A stretch of DNA of 64,000 nucleotides from Thiodiazotropha sp040506975 (GTDB taxonomy: Bacteria; Pseudomonadota; Gammaproteobacteria; Chromatiales; Chromatiaceae): assembly GCA_965211775.1 (NCBI GenBank), contig OZ242974.1:4774001-4838000 (forward strand), given 5' to 3'. The position numbers were made by a program, and so were the translations under genes. A model generated the notes under the pieces. It ran no database searches. It was not told where the DNA came from and worked only from the letters and a program-made list of their open reading frames with translations. This document shows positions 33,109 through 41,614 of this stretch, piece after piece; positions within the stretch are counted from its first letter, which is position 1, and each line of letters starts with the position of its first letter.

Positions 33109-34546
33109 CTATCGCTCCAATTCAATCTCTTCGACGGAAGCATCCCCGTCCCGGTCCTTGATCTTGACCCTTTCGCCGATACTCAACTGACTGAAAAATG
33201 ACTCAGCGTCGGTCAGATCATCATCCAGCTTGTATTCCGTAGCTTCATACACAGTGAATACAGCGCCGACCAGGGTAACAGAAGCCTGGCTGCTGTATGC
33301 ATCGATCGGTGCCTCTACTTTTGTCGCGGACGACTCATCCTCCCGCTCTATACTTATGGCGATATACTGATCACCCATGCGCTTAAGCTCCACCTCAACA
33401 TAATCTCCATCCATCAACTCATCGAGATTGAAGCTGCCATCGTCATCCTGATCAAAATCGGAACTATCCTCAAACAGTGTCGAGTTATCGGTCACAATAT
33501 TCAAACTCTGGCTGTTACCCAGCTCCAGGGTAACCGTACCATTCTTCGCATCGGTGCTTTGAACACCGCTCACCCGGGCTTCAATTTCAATCTCGCCGTC
33601 TTCAGCCTCAATCTTCTCGGCGATCAAGATGTCGCCCCGCATATGACCTTCGACTTCCACCTCCATCCCTGCATCGAGGTTGCCCTCGAGTGTATCGGGT
33701 TCATAGCGTGTATCCGGGGAAATTTCGATCTGGACTCCATTCACGGAAAATCCGCCATTTCCGTCGCCTGAAAGAATCCCGCGCAGTGAGACCTCCTCGT
33801 CATCATCATCGAGAAGATCGCTGTCATCACTCTCGATACGGACAACCTGTGCGGAACCCCCGCTGCTGTCAAGCTTCAGCTCAACAAACAGGCCGAGTGG
33901 ATCGGCAGGTATATCCAAATCGACATTTGAACTGATGGGATACGGCCCGGCTACCACTCCGTTCTGCAAAACCAGCGTAATCTCACTGCCGTCATAGCTG
34001 GTAACCGTTCCCTTTATCTCATAATCCCTATCATTATCGTTTTGCAGTTCAAGCCGGGATGCGACAATCTGACTGCCATCGAAAAAGCCACTGACTTCGA
34101 TCTCTTGTCCCTCGGCAAGGCCCTCAAACGATGCCCCGTCATCGAACACGGTACTGTTGGCATCCACCATGACAGCCATCCTTAAGATGGTAAAAGTGGC
34201 CGTCTCACTGTTTTTCACAAGTGATCCGCTATCTATCGGGCCCTCCAGGTCATCATCGTAGGTAATGACATCGGCAACACCCGTCATATCATCACGATTC
34301 ACTGATCCTTCCACCCGCACCTTCATTCCCACCGCCAGCGATGAGTCGTCATAACCCTGTTCGTCGTCGACCCGATATTGGGTATGCGAAGTATCGAACC
34401 TGATGCCATTGACATAAACACTGCCAAACCCGTCGATCCTGCCAACGGTGATGAAATCACCACCGCTGCTGGAGGCGCTGTCGCCGCTCCCACCACCACA
34501 GGCCCCAAGTAGAACGATAAGAAAGGTAGAAGCAAGTAAAACTGAT

Positions 34547-35575
34547 CCTGATTACCCCTAAACCTCAGCCATTCTCAAGAGGCGATATGGCATAGGTGGA
34601 GTGCGAAGAGCGGCAAAAAGCAATCGTTCAATCATGGTGGGTAAATCGAAACGGCGGTTAAACCGATATTCGAACTCAGCAAGATAACGCGACACATGTT
34701 TATCTCGAATCGCATGAAAAGTACCCAACAGACTGTTTTTGACATTACCCAACATCGTGTTTACCCATTTGAAGCACGAATACTGGACACTTTGGCGCCC
34801 ACCACCCGTCACCATGGGGTTATGATGGCAATCAGCGGTTGTCACGCCACTAAAGCACCAAAGCCCATCGGTAAAGACTTCGCTGCCAGGCATCAAGCAG
34901 GAGCGGGCGTAGCGGGCGATTTCACGTTTGCGGAAGCCCCTTACACGACGCAGTTGAATTTTCATGGGCCTGCCGTCCCGCGTCGTCTCAACAGCAGCTA
35001 CGAAAGGGATTTTGTTGCGCGACCCACGACCACGCTTACCGGCTTGCTCGCCTCCGAGATAAGCATCATCCAATTCGATGCGACCGGCCAGTTTTTTTCC
35101 ACGCTCACGTTCCATCATCACCTGCATCAACTTATGCTTGAGTCGCCAGGCCGTATTGTAGTTCACCCCGATTTCGCGGGAAAGTTGCAGCGCCGAGATA
35201 CTTTTCTTGCGTTGGGTCAACAGATAGATCGCAAGAAACCACGTTCTCAGCGGCAGCTTGGTACCATGGAAGATGCTGCCGGCGGTCAGGGAAGTCTGAT
35301 GATGGCACTTGTGACATTGATATATCTGACGCTTTTTGAGTTCACAGCCTGTTGTGTTGCCGCACTCAGGGCAGACATAGCCCGTCGGCCAGCGCAAATC
35401 ATACAATGCCTGTCGACACTGATCCTCGGTCCCATATTGTTCCAGAAAATCGTGCAAACCAAGACCTTTTTGAAATTGAATAGTATTTCTCGGCATGATG
35501 AAATCCTCTTTTATTCAGTAGGTTCCATTATGCTTGCACCACAGGCTCAATAGCTGAGCCTCAGGGGTAATCAGG
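34547..35575 (-). mobile_element. IS1595-family element, copy D
   Basis: A 1029-bp element flanked by AAACTGAT (34539-34546 and 35576-35583). Its transposase-proximal end reads CCTGATTACCCCTGAGGCTC, differing from the CTCAT version of copies A, B, C and G and matching the opposite terminal repeat better. It interrupts the DUF5666 lipoprotein gene. Confidence 0.95.
34558..35496 (-). CDS. IS1595-family transposase, copy D
   Basis: Full-length copy with Thr instead of Ala in DLPxMIERL near the C-terminus and a single silent-looking change in the HGTK region. Confidence 0.95.
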   Translation of the reverse strand: MPRNTIQFQKGLGLHDFLEQYGTEDQCRQALYDLRWPTGYVCPECGNTTGCELKKRQIYQCHKCHHQTSLTAGSIFHGTKLPLRTWFLAIYLLTQRKKSISALQLSREIGVNYNTAWRLKHKLMQVMMERERGKKLAGRIELDDAYLGGEQAGKRGRGSRNKIPFVAAVETTRDGRPMKIQLRRVRGFRKREIARYARSCLMPGSEVFTDGLWCFSGVTTADCHHNPMVTGGGRQSVQYSCFKWVNTMLGNVKNSLLGTFHAIRDKHVSRYLAEFEYRFNRRFDLPTMIERLLFAALRTPPMPYRLLRMAEV

Positions 35576-35735
35576 AAACTGATTTAGACTGAATCATTAA
35601 CACATCCTCCGCTACACACATTCCTAGGCAAATGCGTTGTATATTGTCGTATGTGAATAATTGGGATTAATTTCCCATTTACAGAAAAAGTATACGACGA
35701 ATCCAGAATTGTTCAAGTCTATTTTTATTAATATT

Positions 35736-36764
35736 CCTGATTACCCCTAAACCTCAGCCATTCTCAAGAGGCGATATGGCATAGGTGGAGTACGAAGAGC
35801 GGCAAAAAGCAATCGTTCAATCATGGCGGGTAAATCGAAACGGCGGTTAAACCGATATTCGAACTCAGCAAGATAACGCGACACATGTTTATCTCGAATC
35901 GCATGAAAAGTACCCAACAGACTGTTTTTGACATTACCCAACATCGTGTTTACCCATTTGAAGCACGAATACTGGACACTTTGGCGCCCACCACCCGTCA
36001 CCATGGGGTTATGATGGCAATCAGCGGTTGTCACGCCACTAAAGCACCAAAGCCCATCGGTAAAGACTTCGCTGCCAGGCATCAAGCAGGAGCGGGCGTA
36101 GCGGGCGATTTCACGTTTGCGGAAGCCCCTTACACGACGCAGTTGAATTTTCATGGGCCTGCCGTCCCGCGTCGTCTCAACAGCAGCTACGAAAGGGATT
36201 TTGTTGCGCGACCCACGACCACGCTTACCGGCTTGCTCGCCTCCGAGATAAGCATCATCCAATTCGATGCGACCGGCCAGTTTTTTTCCACGCTCACGTT
36301 CCATCATCACCTGCATCAACTTATGCTTGAGTCGCCAGGCCGTATTGTAGTTCACCCCGATTTCGCGGGAAAGTTGCAGCGCCGAGATACTTTTCTTGCG
36401 TTGGGTCAACAGATAGATCGCAAGAAACCACGTTCTCAGCGGCAGCTTGGTGCCATGGAAGATGCTGCCGGCGGTCAGGGAAGTCTGATGATGGCACTTG
36501 TGACATTGATATATCTGACGCTTTTTGAGTTCACAGCCTGTTGTGTTGCCGCACTCAGGGCAGACATAGCCCGTCGGCCAGCGCAAATCATACAATGCCT
36601 GTCGACACTGATCCTCGGTCCCATATTGTTCCAGAAAATCGTGCAAACCAAGGCCTTTTTGAAATTGAATGGTATTTCTCGGCATGATGAAATCCTCTTT
36701 TATTCAGTAGGTTCCATTATGCTTGCACCACAGGCTCAATAGCTGAGCCTCAGGGGTAATCAGG
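35736..36764 (-). mobile_element. IS1595-family element, copy E
   Basis: A 1029-bp element flanked by TTAATATT (35728-35735 and 36765-36772). It has the CCCCT-type end like copies D and F. It lies 139 bases upstream of the former start of the DUF5666 gene and only 55 bases from an IS4-type element. Confidence 0.95.
35747..36685 (-). CDS. IS1595-family transposase, copy E
   Basis: Full-length copy with the common amino-acid sequence; two silent base changes near the 5' end distinguish it. Confidence 0.95.
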   Translation of the reverse strand: MPRNTIQFQKGLGLHDFLEQYGTEDQCRQALYDLRWPTGYVCPECGNTTGCELKKRQIYQCHKCHHQTSLTAGSIFHGTKLPLRTWFLAIYLLTQRKKSISALQLSREIGVNYNTAWRLKHKLMQVMMERERGKKLAGRIELDDAYLGGEQAGKRGRGSRNKIPFVAAVETTRDGRPMKIQLRRVRGFRKREIARYARSCLMPGSEVFTDGLWCFSGVTTADCHHNPMVTGGGRQSVQYSCFKWVNTMLGNVKNSLLGTFHAIRDKHVSRYLAEFEYRFNRRFDLPAMIERLLFAALRTPPMPYRLLRMAEV

Positions 36765-36819
36765 TTAATATTTGATTAAGACACCTACCCTGTAAAAAAA
36801 ATTTTTTAAGATTCTGAAT

Positions 36820-38093
36820 CATTGCTGTCCCATTAACTTTTACAGTAGAGCCAGTTGATTGCAATCATTTGTTTTGTCATTGATTGGGTCTCCTCGTAGT
36901 AACGCCATCAGGTCTCGTTTTTCAAACAGGTTCATCTGTAATAATCGCAATATCTGTTGAGCACTTTTTCGGATTTTCGACTGGAACTTGATATAGGCAA
37001 GCAACAAATAAACACACAAAGCAATCCAGATTTGTGTCATCACAGCATTCTTACTGGTACCGACAAATGATTTGATTTTCAGGTTCTGTTTGATCCACTT
37101 GAAGAACAACTCAATATCCCAACGAGCCTTATAAATCTGTGCAATGGTTTTGGCAGCCAGCTTGAAATTATTCGTCAGAAAAACATAATGCTTGCTGGTT
37201 TCAGGATCGCGGTAACCGATACGACGCAACTGAATTGGACACTTCTTTGCTGTGATTGGCCCGGTAAATTCAATGATTTGATCCGATGTCAGTCCTTTGC
37301 TTTTAATCACTGGCTGGCGGGATATCACCCGATAAACTGCATTGGACTTTTGACGTGTAACAAAGAAAATGCCTTTTTTATTCAGTTGATTATACCACTC
37401 GTAGTCGTTATAGCCTTTATCGAAGGTCACAATACTGCCTTTTGGAAAATTCATCAGCTTGCCAATATTGACTTCATGCTGGTTGCCTTCGGTGACAGCA
37501 AAGAACTCGGGTAAATGACCTGAATGGTTGAGTCCAACATGTAATTTTACTGCCGCTTTTGTCGTGCGAAATTCAGCCCATGGAAAAACTGACAGGCATA
37601 AATCAATGATACTGGCATCCAGGGAATACAGTGGATTCTTAAAACGGAAATCATGCGATGGTGCTTTTGCCTGGCATCGCGTCAACAGTTTGCTAAACAA
37701 CTCTTCATAAAGCGTGTAAGGCTTGTCATTGTTGATGCGAGATAAACTCGAACGCCTAATCAAACGACTACCCAGGTGATAAAGACGATGCGCCTGTGCC
37801 CCGAGATTATCAACCATATCCCGCAAACTGTTTCTACCGGAAAGTTGTCCCATCATCATTGCCACGAACTGGCTCCAGCGGGAGTTTTTACGAAAAGCCC
37901 TGCCTGTATGATGTTCTTTTGCCAGTGTTTCAAATTCATGTCTCGAAATCAGTTTCAGCAGTTGCGCAAATACCGTGCTATTATGTGACATGGCCTGGTT
38001 ATTCCTTTTGATTCAATGATTTGTTTGCGCTTTTATTTTATCAAAATGTGAATAACCTGGGCCTCCTAAATCTCAGTTAATGGGACAGCAGTG
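36820..38093 (-). mobile_element. IS4-type element, species 1
   Basis: A 1274-bp element with ends CATTGCTGTCCCATTAAC and, inverted, CACTGCTGTCCCATTAAC. A 9-bp duplication ATTCTGAAT flanks it (36811-36819 and 38094-38102). It is a different species from the copies at 49499 and 56700, whose ends read CACTGCTGTCCCGTTAA/GCTAA. Confidence 0.92.
36840..37991 (-). CDS. IS4-family transposase (DUF4372 type), species 1
   Basis: A 383-residue transposase. The N-terminal DUF4372 helical domain (VFAQLLKLISRHEFETLAKE) precedes a DDE domain with SLDASIIDLCL and TFDKGYNDYEWY, and the YREK signature YKARWDIELFFKWIKQ. It is open and intact. It shares most of its sequence with the 398-residue transposase at 56720-57916 but differs at many positions and lacks that protein's extra N-terminal 15 residues. 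Confidence 0.92.
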   Translation of the reverse strand: MSHNSTVFAQLLKLISRHEFETLAKEHHTGRAFRKNSRWSQFVAMMMGQLSGRNSLRDMVDNLGAQAHRLYHLGSRLIRRSSLSRINNDKPYTLYEELFSKLLTRCQAKAPSHDFRFKNPLYSLDASIIDLCLSVFPWAEFRTTKAAVKLHVGLNHSGHLPEFFAVTEGNQHEVNIGKLMNFPKGSIVTFDKGYNDYEWYNQLNKKGIFFVTRQKSNAVYRVISRQPVIKSKGLTSDQIIEFTGPITAKKCPIQLRRIGYRDPETSKHYVFLTNNFKLAAKTIAQIYKARWDIELFFKWIKQNLKIKSFVGTSKNAVMTQIWIALCVYLLLAYIKFQSKIRKSAQQILRLLQMNLFEKRDLMALLRGDPINDKTNDCNQLALL

Positions 38094-38102
38094 ATTCTGA
38101 AT

Positions 38103-38401
38103 ATCAAATACTTTTTACAATTTATATCAATACCGGCACGACATGGATGGCAGTAGATGAATGGGAGGTGATTCCCATTTGACAGCCGATGATCTGCGCC
38201 AATTCGATCTCCTGCCGTGGCGGCAGCACCGCCGCCAGACCCAAATCTCACGCATTGACACCTGTATAACAGAGAGCGGGAAACGATTAGCCGCTTCGAA
38301 ACGGGGCAGCCCCCATACCCCATTTCGGTCCAGTGGAAAATGCATGGAAACACCTGCATGAAGAGGCAAACAGCCGTGCGAGATCAGCTATAATCATATG
38401 C
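38103..38401. other. Intergenic stretch with a possible -10 element
   Basis: No gene is recognised. TATAAT occurs at 38390-38395, only seven bases before the ATG at 38402, which would give a leaderless or very short-leader transcript; no matching -35 is evident. Confidence 0.35.
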
Positions 38402-38809
38402 ATGGAACCGCTTGACACTGGAAAAATCTCACTCTGCATAGAAGATGGTCGCTATCTGCATGCCGTCATCTATACGAATGGAGAACTGGCAGAACAGGAC
38501 ATCAAACCCGTCACTGACTATTTGGACAGGTTCACTCTACCACTTCCCACACTCATCGTAAGAAAGGGGCGCTACGCCATCTCTATTCCGGTGCAGATAG
38601 CCATGCTTCAGCAGACGAAAAGGCGCTTGAAAGCCGTTGCCTTCATAGAACGGGATCACAAAGATGTCATTATGACGCGCATTGCGGCCAATACCTATTT
38701 CAAGGATATCCCGGTAAAGTCCTTCTATGACGAGGAAGAGGCGGTCAACTGGCTGTCCCAACACTTTTATCAGACCCCATTACTGACCAAGGCGCAAAAC
38801 AGCGCATAG
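38402..38809 (+). CDS. SpoIIAA-like (STAS/SEC14-type) protein
   Basis: A 135-residue cytosolic protein. The alternation of strands and helices, with a central VAFIERDHKDVIMTRIAA and the end FKDIPVKSFYDEEEAVNWLSQ, resembles the SpoIIAA-like/SEC14 fold, where the last motif (F-x-D-x-x-x-A-x-x-W-L) is usual. The frame is open to 38333 but the extra residues look random. No partner is adjacent; the function is unknown. Confidence 0.5.
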   Translation: MEPLDTGKISLCIEDGRYLHAVIYTNGELAEQDIKPVTDYLDRFTLPLPTLIVRKGRYAISIPVQIAMLQQTKRRLKAVAFIERDHKDVIMTRIAANTYFKDIPVKSFYDEEEAVNWLSQHFYQTPLLTKAQNSA

Positions 38810-38884
38810 ACGAAGCATTAAGTTGTGGGACTCGGCGGGACGATAGACTCCGGCTCCATCAGTTATTGACTGCAGATCGCCGAC

Positions 38885-39346
38885 TCAAACCGGCAACGCC
38901 CTTTTGTCCACCACCTTGCGCATGACAAAACTGGAGTGGACACCCGTTACCCCCTCGATACGTGTGATCTTATTCAATAAAAGGGCCTGATAGGCCTCCA
39001 TATCCCGCACTACCACCTTGACTTGATAATCCGCATCTTGGCCGGTGATCAGCAGACACTCCAGAACCTCCGGCAGGTTTTTGATCTTATGTTCGAAATT
39101 TTCAAAACGCTCAGGGGTATGGCGATCCATGGCGATGTGTATCAGCGCCATCAGTTTGAGATCCAATTTGCCCGCATCCAGTTGGGCCCTGTATCCGGTG
39201 ATGATGCCGGACTCCTCCAATGCGCGCACCCGACGCAGGCAGGGTGAGGGAGAGAGACCGATCCGTTCGGCCAGGTCCTGATTACTGATACGTCCATCCC
39301 GCTGCAGTTCATCAAGTATGTGCCGGTCATAGCGGTCAAGTTTCAT
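38885..39346 (-). CDS. Lrp/AsnC-family transcriptional regulator
   Basis: A 153-residue regulator with an N-terminal helix-turn-helix (ILDELQRDGRISNQDLAER, LSPSPCLRRVRALEE) and a C-terminal RAM/ACT-like ligand domain (LECLLITGQDADYQVKVVV). It resembles Lrp itself. It is divergent from leuA across 331 bases of AT-rich DNA with a structured leader, so regulation of leucine synthesis, and of itself, is likely. Confidence 0.88.
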   Translation of the reverse strand: MKLDRYDRHILDELQRDGRISNQDLAERIGLSPSPCLRRVRALEESGIITGYRAQLDAGKLDLKLMALIHIAMDRHTPERFENFEHKIKNLPEVLECLLITGQDADYQVKVVVRDMEAYQALLLNKITRIEGVTGVHSSFVMRKVVDKRALPV

Positions 39347-39507
39347 CCAGTTGCCCTATCGTCAATTAATCTGCAATTTTATTGCGTCTTTTTATTTATT
39401 TTAGCTATTTTCATATATTATTTTCAATAATTAAGGTACATTTCGCAATCCATTGCCGGTCATCCTGCATTAATCTTTCACCATCGGCCACAAGCCGTAC
39501 CCATAAA

Positions 39508-39656
39508 ACCCGGAATCACAAGTTCCGGGTACAGGGCAATCACCCCATAAGGGTTTGCACAGGGGAGTCCCCATCGCCATTTAAGGACCAGTGATTTGGC
39601 TATGGCCGGTGGCGACATCCCGGTTGCCGGGAAGTATTCACTTAGTTAGCCAATAA
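39508..39656 (+). promoter_or_regulatory. Structured leuA leader with a short upstream frame
   Basis: Between the Lrp gene and leuA. ACCCGGAA (39508-39515) pairs with TTCCGGGT (39523-39530). Further on, TTGGCTA (39596-39602) and TAGCCAA (39647-39653) bracket a CCCGG/CCGGG hairpin. A possible leader frame starts at GTG 39591, four bases after TAAGGA, and runs 21 codons to TAA at 39654-39656, with leucine, valine and isoleucine codons but no leucine run. Attenuation-like control of leuA is possible. Confidence 0.35.
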
Positions 39657-39677
39657 ACCTGCTGCAGGAGATTCACC

Positions 39678-41366
39678 GTGAACCGCTTTGACCACCGTAA
39701 ATACCGTCCCATGCAGGCCGTGCCGATGCACGACCGCCAGTGGCCAAACCAGACGATCGATAGCGCTCCGATCTGGGCCAGTGTCGATTTACGCGATGGC
39801 AATCAGGCATTGCTTGAACCCATGAATGTGATACAGAAACGCCGTATGTGGGCACTCCTGGTGAAGCTCGGTCTGAAGCAGATAGAAGTCGGTTTCCCCG
39901 CCGCCAGCCAGACCGATTATGACTTCGTGCGCTGGCTGATCGAAGAGGATCAGATTCCACGCGACGTCACGATCCAGGTTCTGGTGCAAGCCCGTGAAAC
40001 ATTGATCAGCAAGACCTTCGAGTCCTTGAAGGGCGTACACCGGGCAATTGTACATGTCTACAACTCCACCTCCACGGTGCAGCGTGAAAGGGTTTTTAAC
40101 CGGAATCGCGACGGTATCAGGGAAATAGCTGTCCAAGGCGCAGAAATGCTGCAAAGGGAGGCCGCCAATCACCCCGAAACCGAATGGGTGTTTCAATACT
40201 CGCCGGAGAGTTTCTCAAATACCGAATGGGATTACGCCGTAGAGGTCTGCGCTGCGGTCATCGATGTCTGGCGGCCCACAACGGAAGAACCCTGTATTAT
40301 CAACCTGCCCGCCACGGTAGAGAGCAGCACCCCAAATCTTTTTGCGGACCAGGTTGAATATTTCTGCCGACATCTGCAGAACCGCGAATCGGTAATCGTC
40401 TCTGTTCACACCCATAATGATCGTGGATGCGCGATAGCCGCCGCAGAACTCGCCCTGCTTGCCGGCGCTGATCGGGTTGAGGGCACATTAATGGGCAATG
40501 GTGAGCGAACCGGCAACATGGACCTGATCACAATGGGCATGAATCTCTACAGTCAGGGTATTGATCCGGAGATCGATCTCTCCCGACCCGACGAGATCAT
40601 TCAGATCTATGCCCAGTGCACAGGCCTGCCGGTGCACCCGCGACACCCCTGGGTGGGGGAGTTGGTGTATACCGCCTTCTCCGGTTCCCATCAGGATGCT
40701 ATCCGTAAATGTCTTCATCGCCAGCAATCGGACGAGCCCTGGCAGGTCGCCTATCTGCCGATCGACCCACAGGATATAGGCAGGGATTATCAGGCGGTAA
40801 TCCGGGTCAACAGCCAGTCGGGCAAGGGAGGGGTGGCCTACGTCCTGGAACGGGATTACGCCCTGATGTTGCCGCGCTGGATCCAGACGGAATTGTCCGC
40901 CATCGTGCAACGGACAAGCGAGTCATGTGAGGGAGAGGTCGACAGCAAAACCATCTTTGAACTCTTTCAAGACCACTTTGTGGCCGACATCCGCCCCACC
41001 AGGCTGGAAGGCTACCGCCTTGACTCCCACCAGGGAAGTGACGTGATCGATGTCAAGCTGTCAGACAACGGCCAAGCCAGGACTATTCACGGGCAGGGCG
41101 AGGGGGCAATCTCTGCATTTATGGACGCCTGGACGCAGACCTTTCGCACACAGGCGCGGGTTCTCGACTATCATGAACATGCGATCGGTGAGGGTACCGA
41201 CGCGGAAGCTGTCGCCTATGTACTGCTTGATATAGCTGGCCAATCATTCGCGGGAGCGGCATTTGATCAGGATAGTGTCAGCGCTTCACTTAAATCCCTT
41301 ATATCGGCACTGAATCTTTATCAGATATCACAGGAACGCGCGATGAATATCGGCATGGCAGGATAG
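39678..41366 (+). CDS. leuA: 2-isopropylmalate synthase (long LeuA2 type)
   Basis: First committed enzyme of leucine synthesis: acetyl-CoA plus 2-oxoisovalerate to 2-isopropylmalate. At 562 residues it is of the long form. The TIM barrel shows VDLRDGNQAL (metal-binding Asp and catalytic Arg) and SVHTHNDRGCA (HxH metal ligands), followed by the linker and the C-terminal LeuA allosteric domain where leucine binds. GTG at 39678 with CAGGAGA upstream is the likely start. leuBCD are not adjacent. Lrp-type gene and structured leader lie upstream. Confidence 0.93.
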   Translation: MNRFDHRKYRPMQAVPMHDRQWPNQTIDSAPIWASVDLRDGNQALLEPMNVIQKRRMWALLVKLGLKQIEVGFPAASQTDYDFVRWLIEEDQIPRDVTIQVLVQARETLISKTFESLKGVHRAIVHVYNSTSTVQRERVFNRNRDGIREIAVQGAEMLQREAANHPETEWVFQYSPESFSNTEWDYAVEVCAAVIDVWRPTTEEPCIINLPATVESSTPNLFADQVEYFCRHLQNRESVIVSVHTHNDRGCAIAAAELALLAGADRVEGTLMGNGERTGNMDLITMGMNLYSQGIDPEIDLSRPDEIIQIYAQCTGLPVHPRHPWVGELVYTAFSGSHQDAIRKCLHRQQSDEPWQVAYLPIDPQDIGRDYQAVIRVNSQSGKGGVAYVLERDYALMLPRWIQTELSAIVQRTSESCEGEVDSKTIFELFQDHFVADIRPTRLEGYRLDSHQGSDVIDVKLSDNGQARTIHGQGEGAISAFMDAWTQTFRTQARVLDYHEHAIGEGTDAEAVAYVLLDIAGQSFAGAAFDQDSVSASLKSLISALNLYQISQERAMNIGMAG

Positions 41367-41413
41367 CATTGACCAGTCAACTGCTGAATTGTCGCAACCG
41401 ATACATAACAAAC

Positions 41414-41500
41414 CCTGATTACTCACAAAATTCAGCCACTGAATCGGTGACCTGGCGATAGTGAGAGGTATATCTATGCCGCGAATACAGGACAGACATA
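41414..41500 (+). mobile_element. Degenerate end of an IS1595-like element
   Basis: CCTGATTACTCACAAAATTC and the following bases align with the transposase-proximal end of the intact IS1595 copies, including a CAGCxxxTGAxxC block and an ATGCCGCGAATAC that matches the transposase start ATGCCGAGAAATAC. The element then breaks down; no transposase follows. It is an older or related insertion. Confidence 0.6.
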
Positions 41501-41504
41501 ACGC

Positions 41505-41565
41505 TGAATTTGCGCTCATTTGCGGACTGATAAAGATTTGCGTCTATTAGCGGCTCGCTTTTACA
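41505..41565. repeat. Second member of the ATTTGCG/TTAGCGG repeat family
   Basis: ATTTGCGCTCATTTGCGG and, shortly after, ATTTGCGTCTATTAGCGG resemble the unit at 4716-4843 and follow the IS1595 remnant. Confidence 0.4.
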
Positions 41566-41614
41566 ACAGCCGCCACGGCTAAGAGATAGAGTGAGAGTGG
41601 GTAGCTGAGAATGG

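Larger units (their letters stand above)
33109..35597 (-). pseudogene. DUF5666-repeat lipoprotein gene split by IS1595 copy D
   Basis: The gene can be rebuilt by removing the IS and one copy of its target. The ATG lies at 35595-35597 with GGAGG upstream, reads MIQSKSV, and after the IS continues LLASTFLIVLLGAC (lipobox LGAC) and GGGSGD. The mature part of over 460 residues is a chain of acidic small beta domains of the DUF5666 type (for example VRVEGSVNRDDMTGVAD, VEVEGHMRGDILIAEKIEAE). The insertion falls at codon 8, inside the signal peptide. A remnant frame from 34332 could still be made, but it would lack export signals. DUF5666 function is not established; an envelope location is implied. 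Confidence 0.85.
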
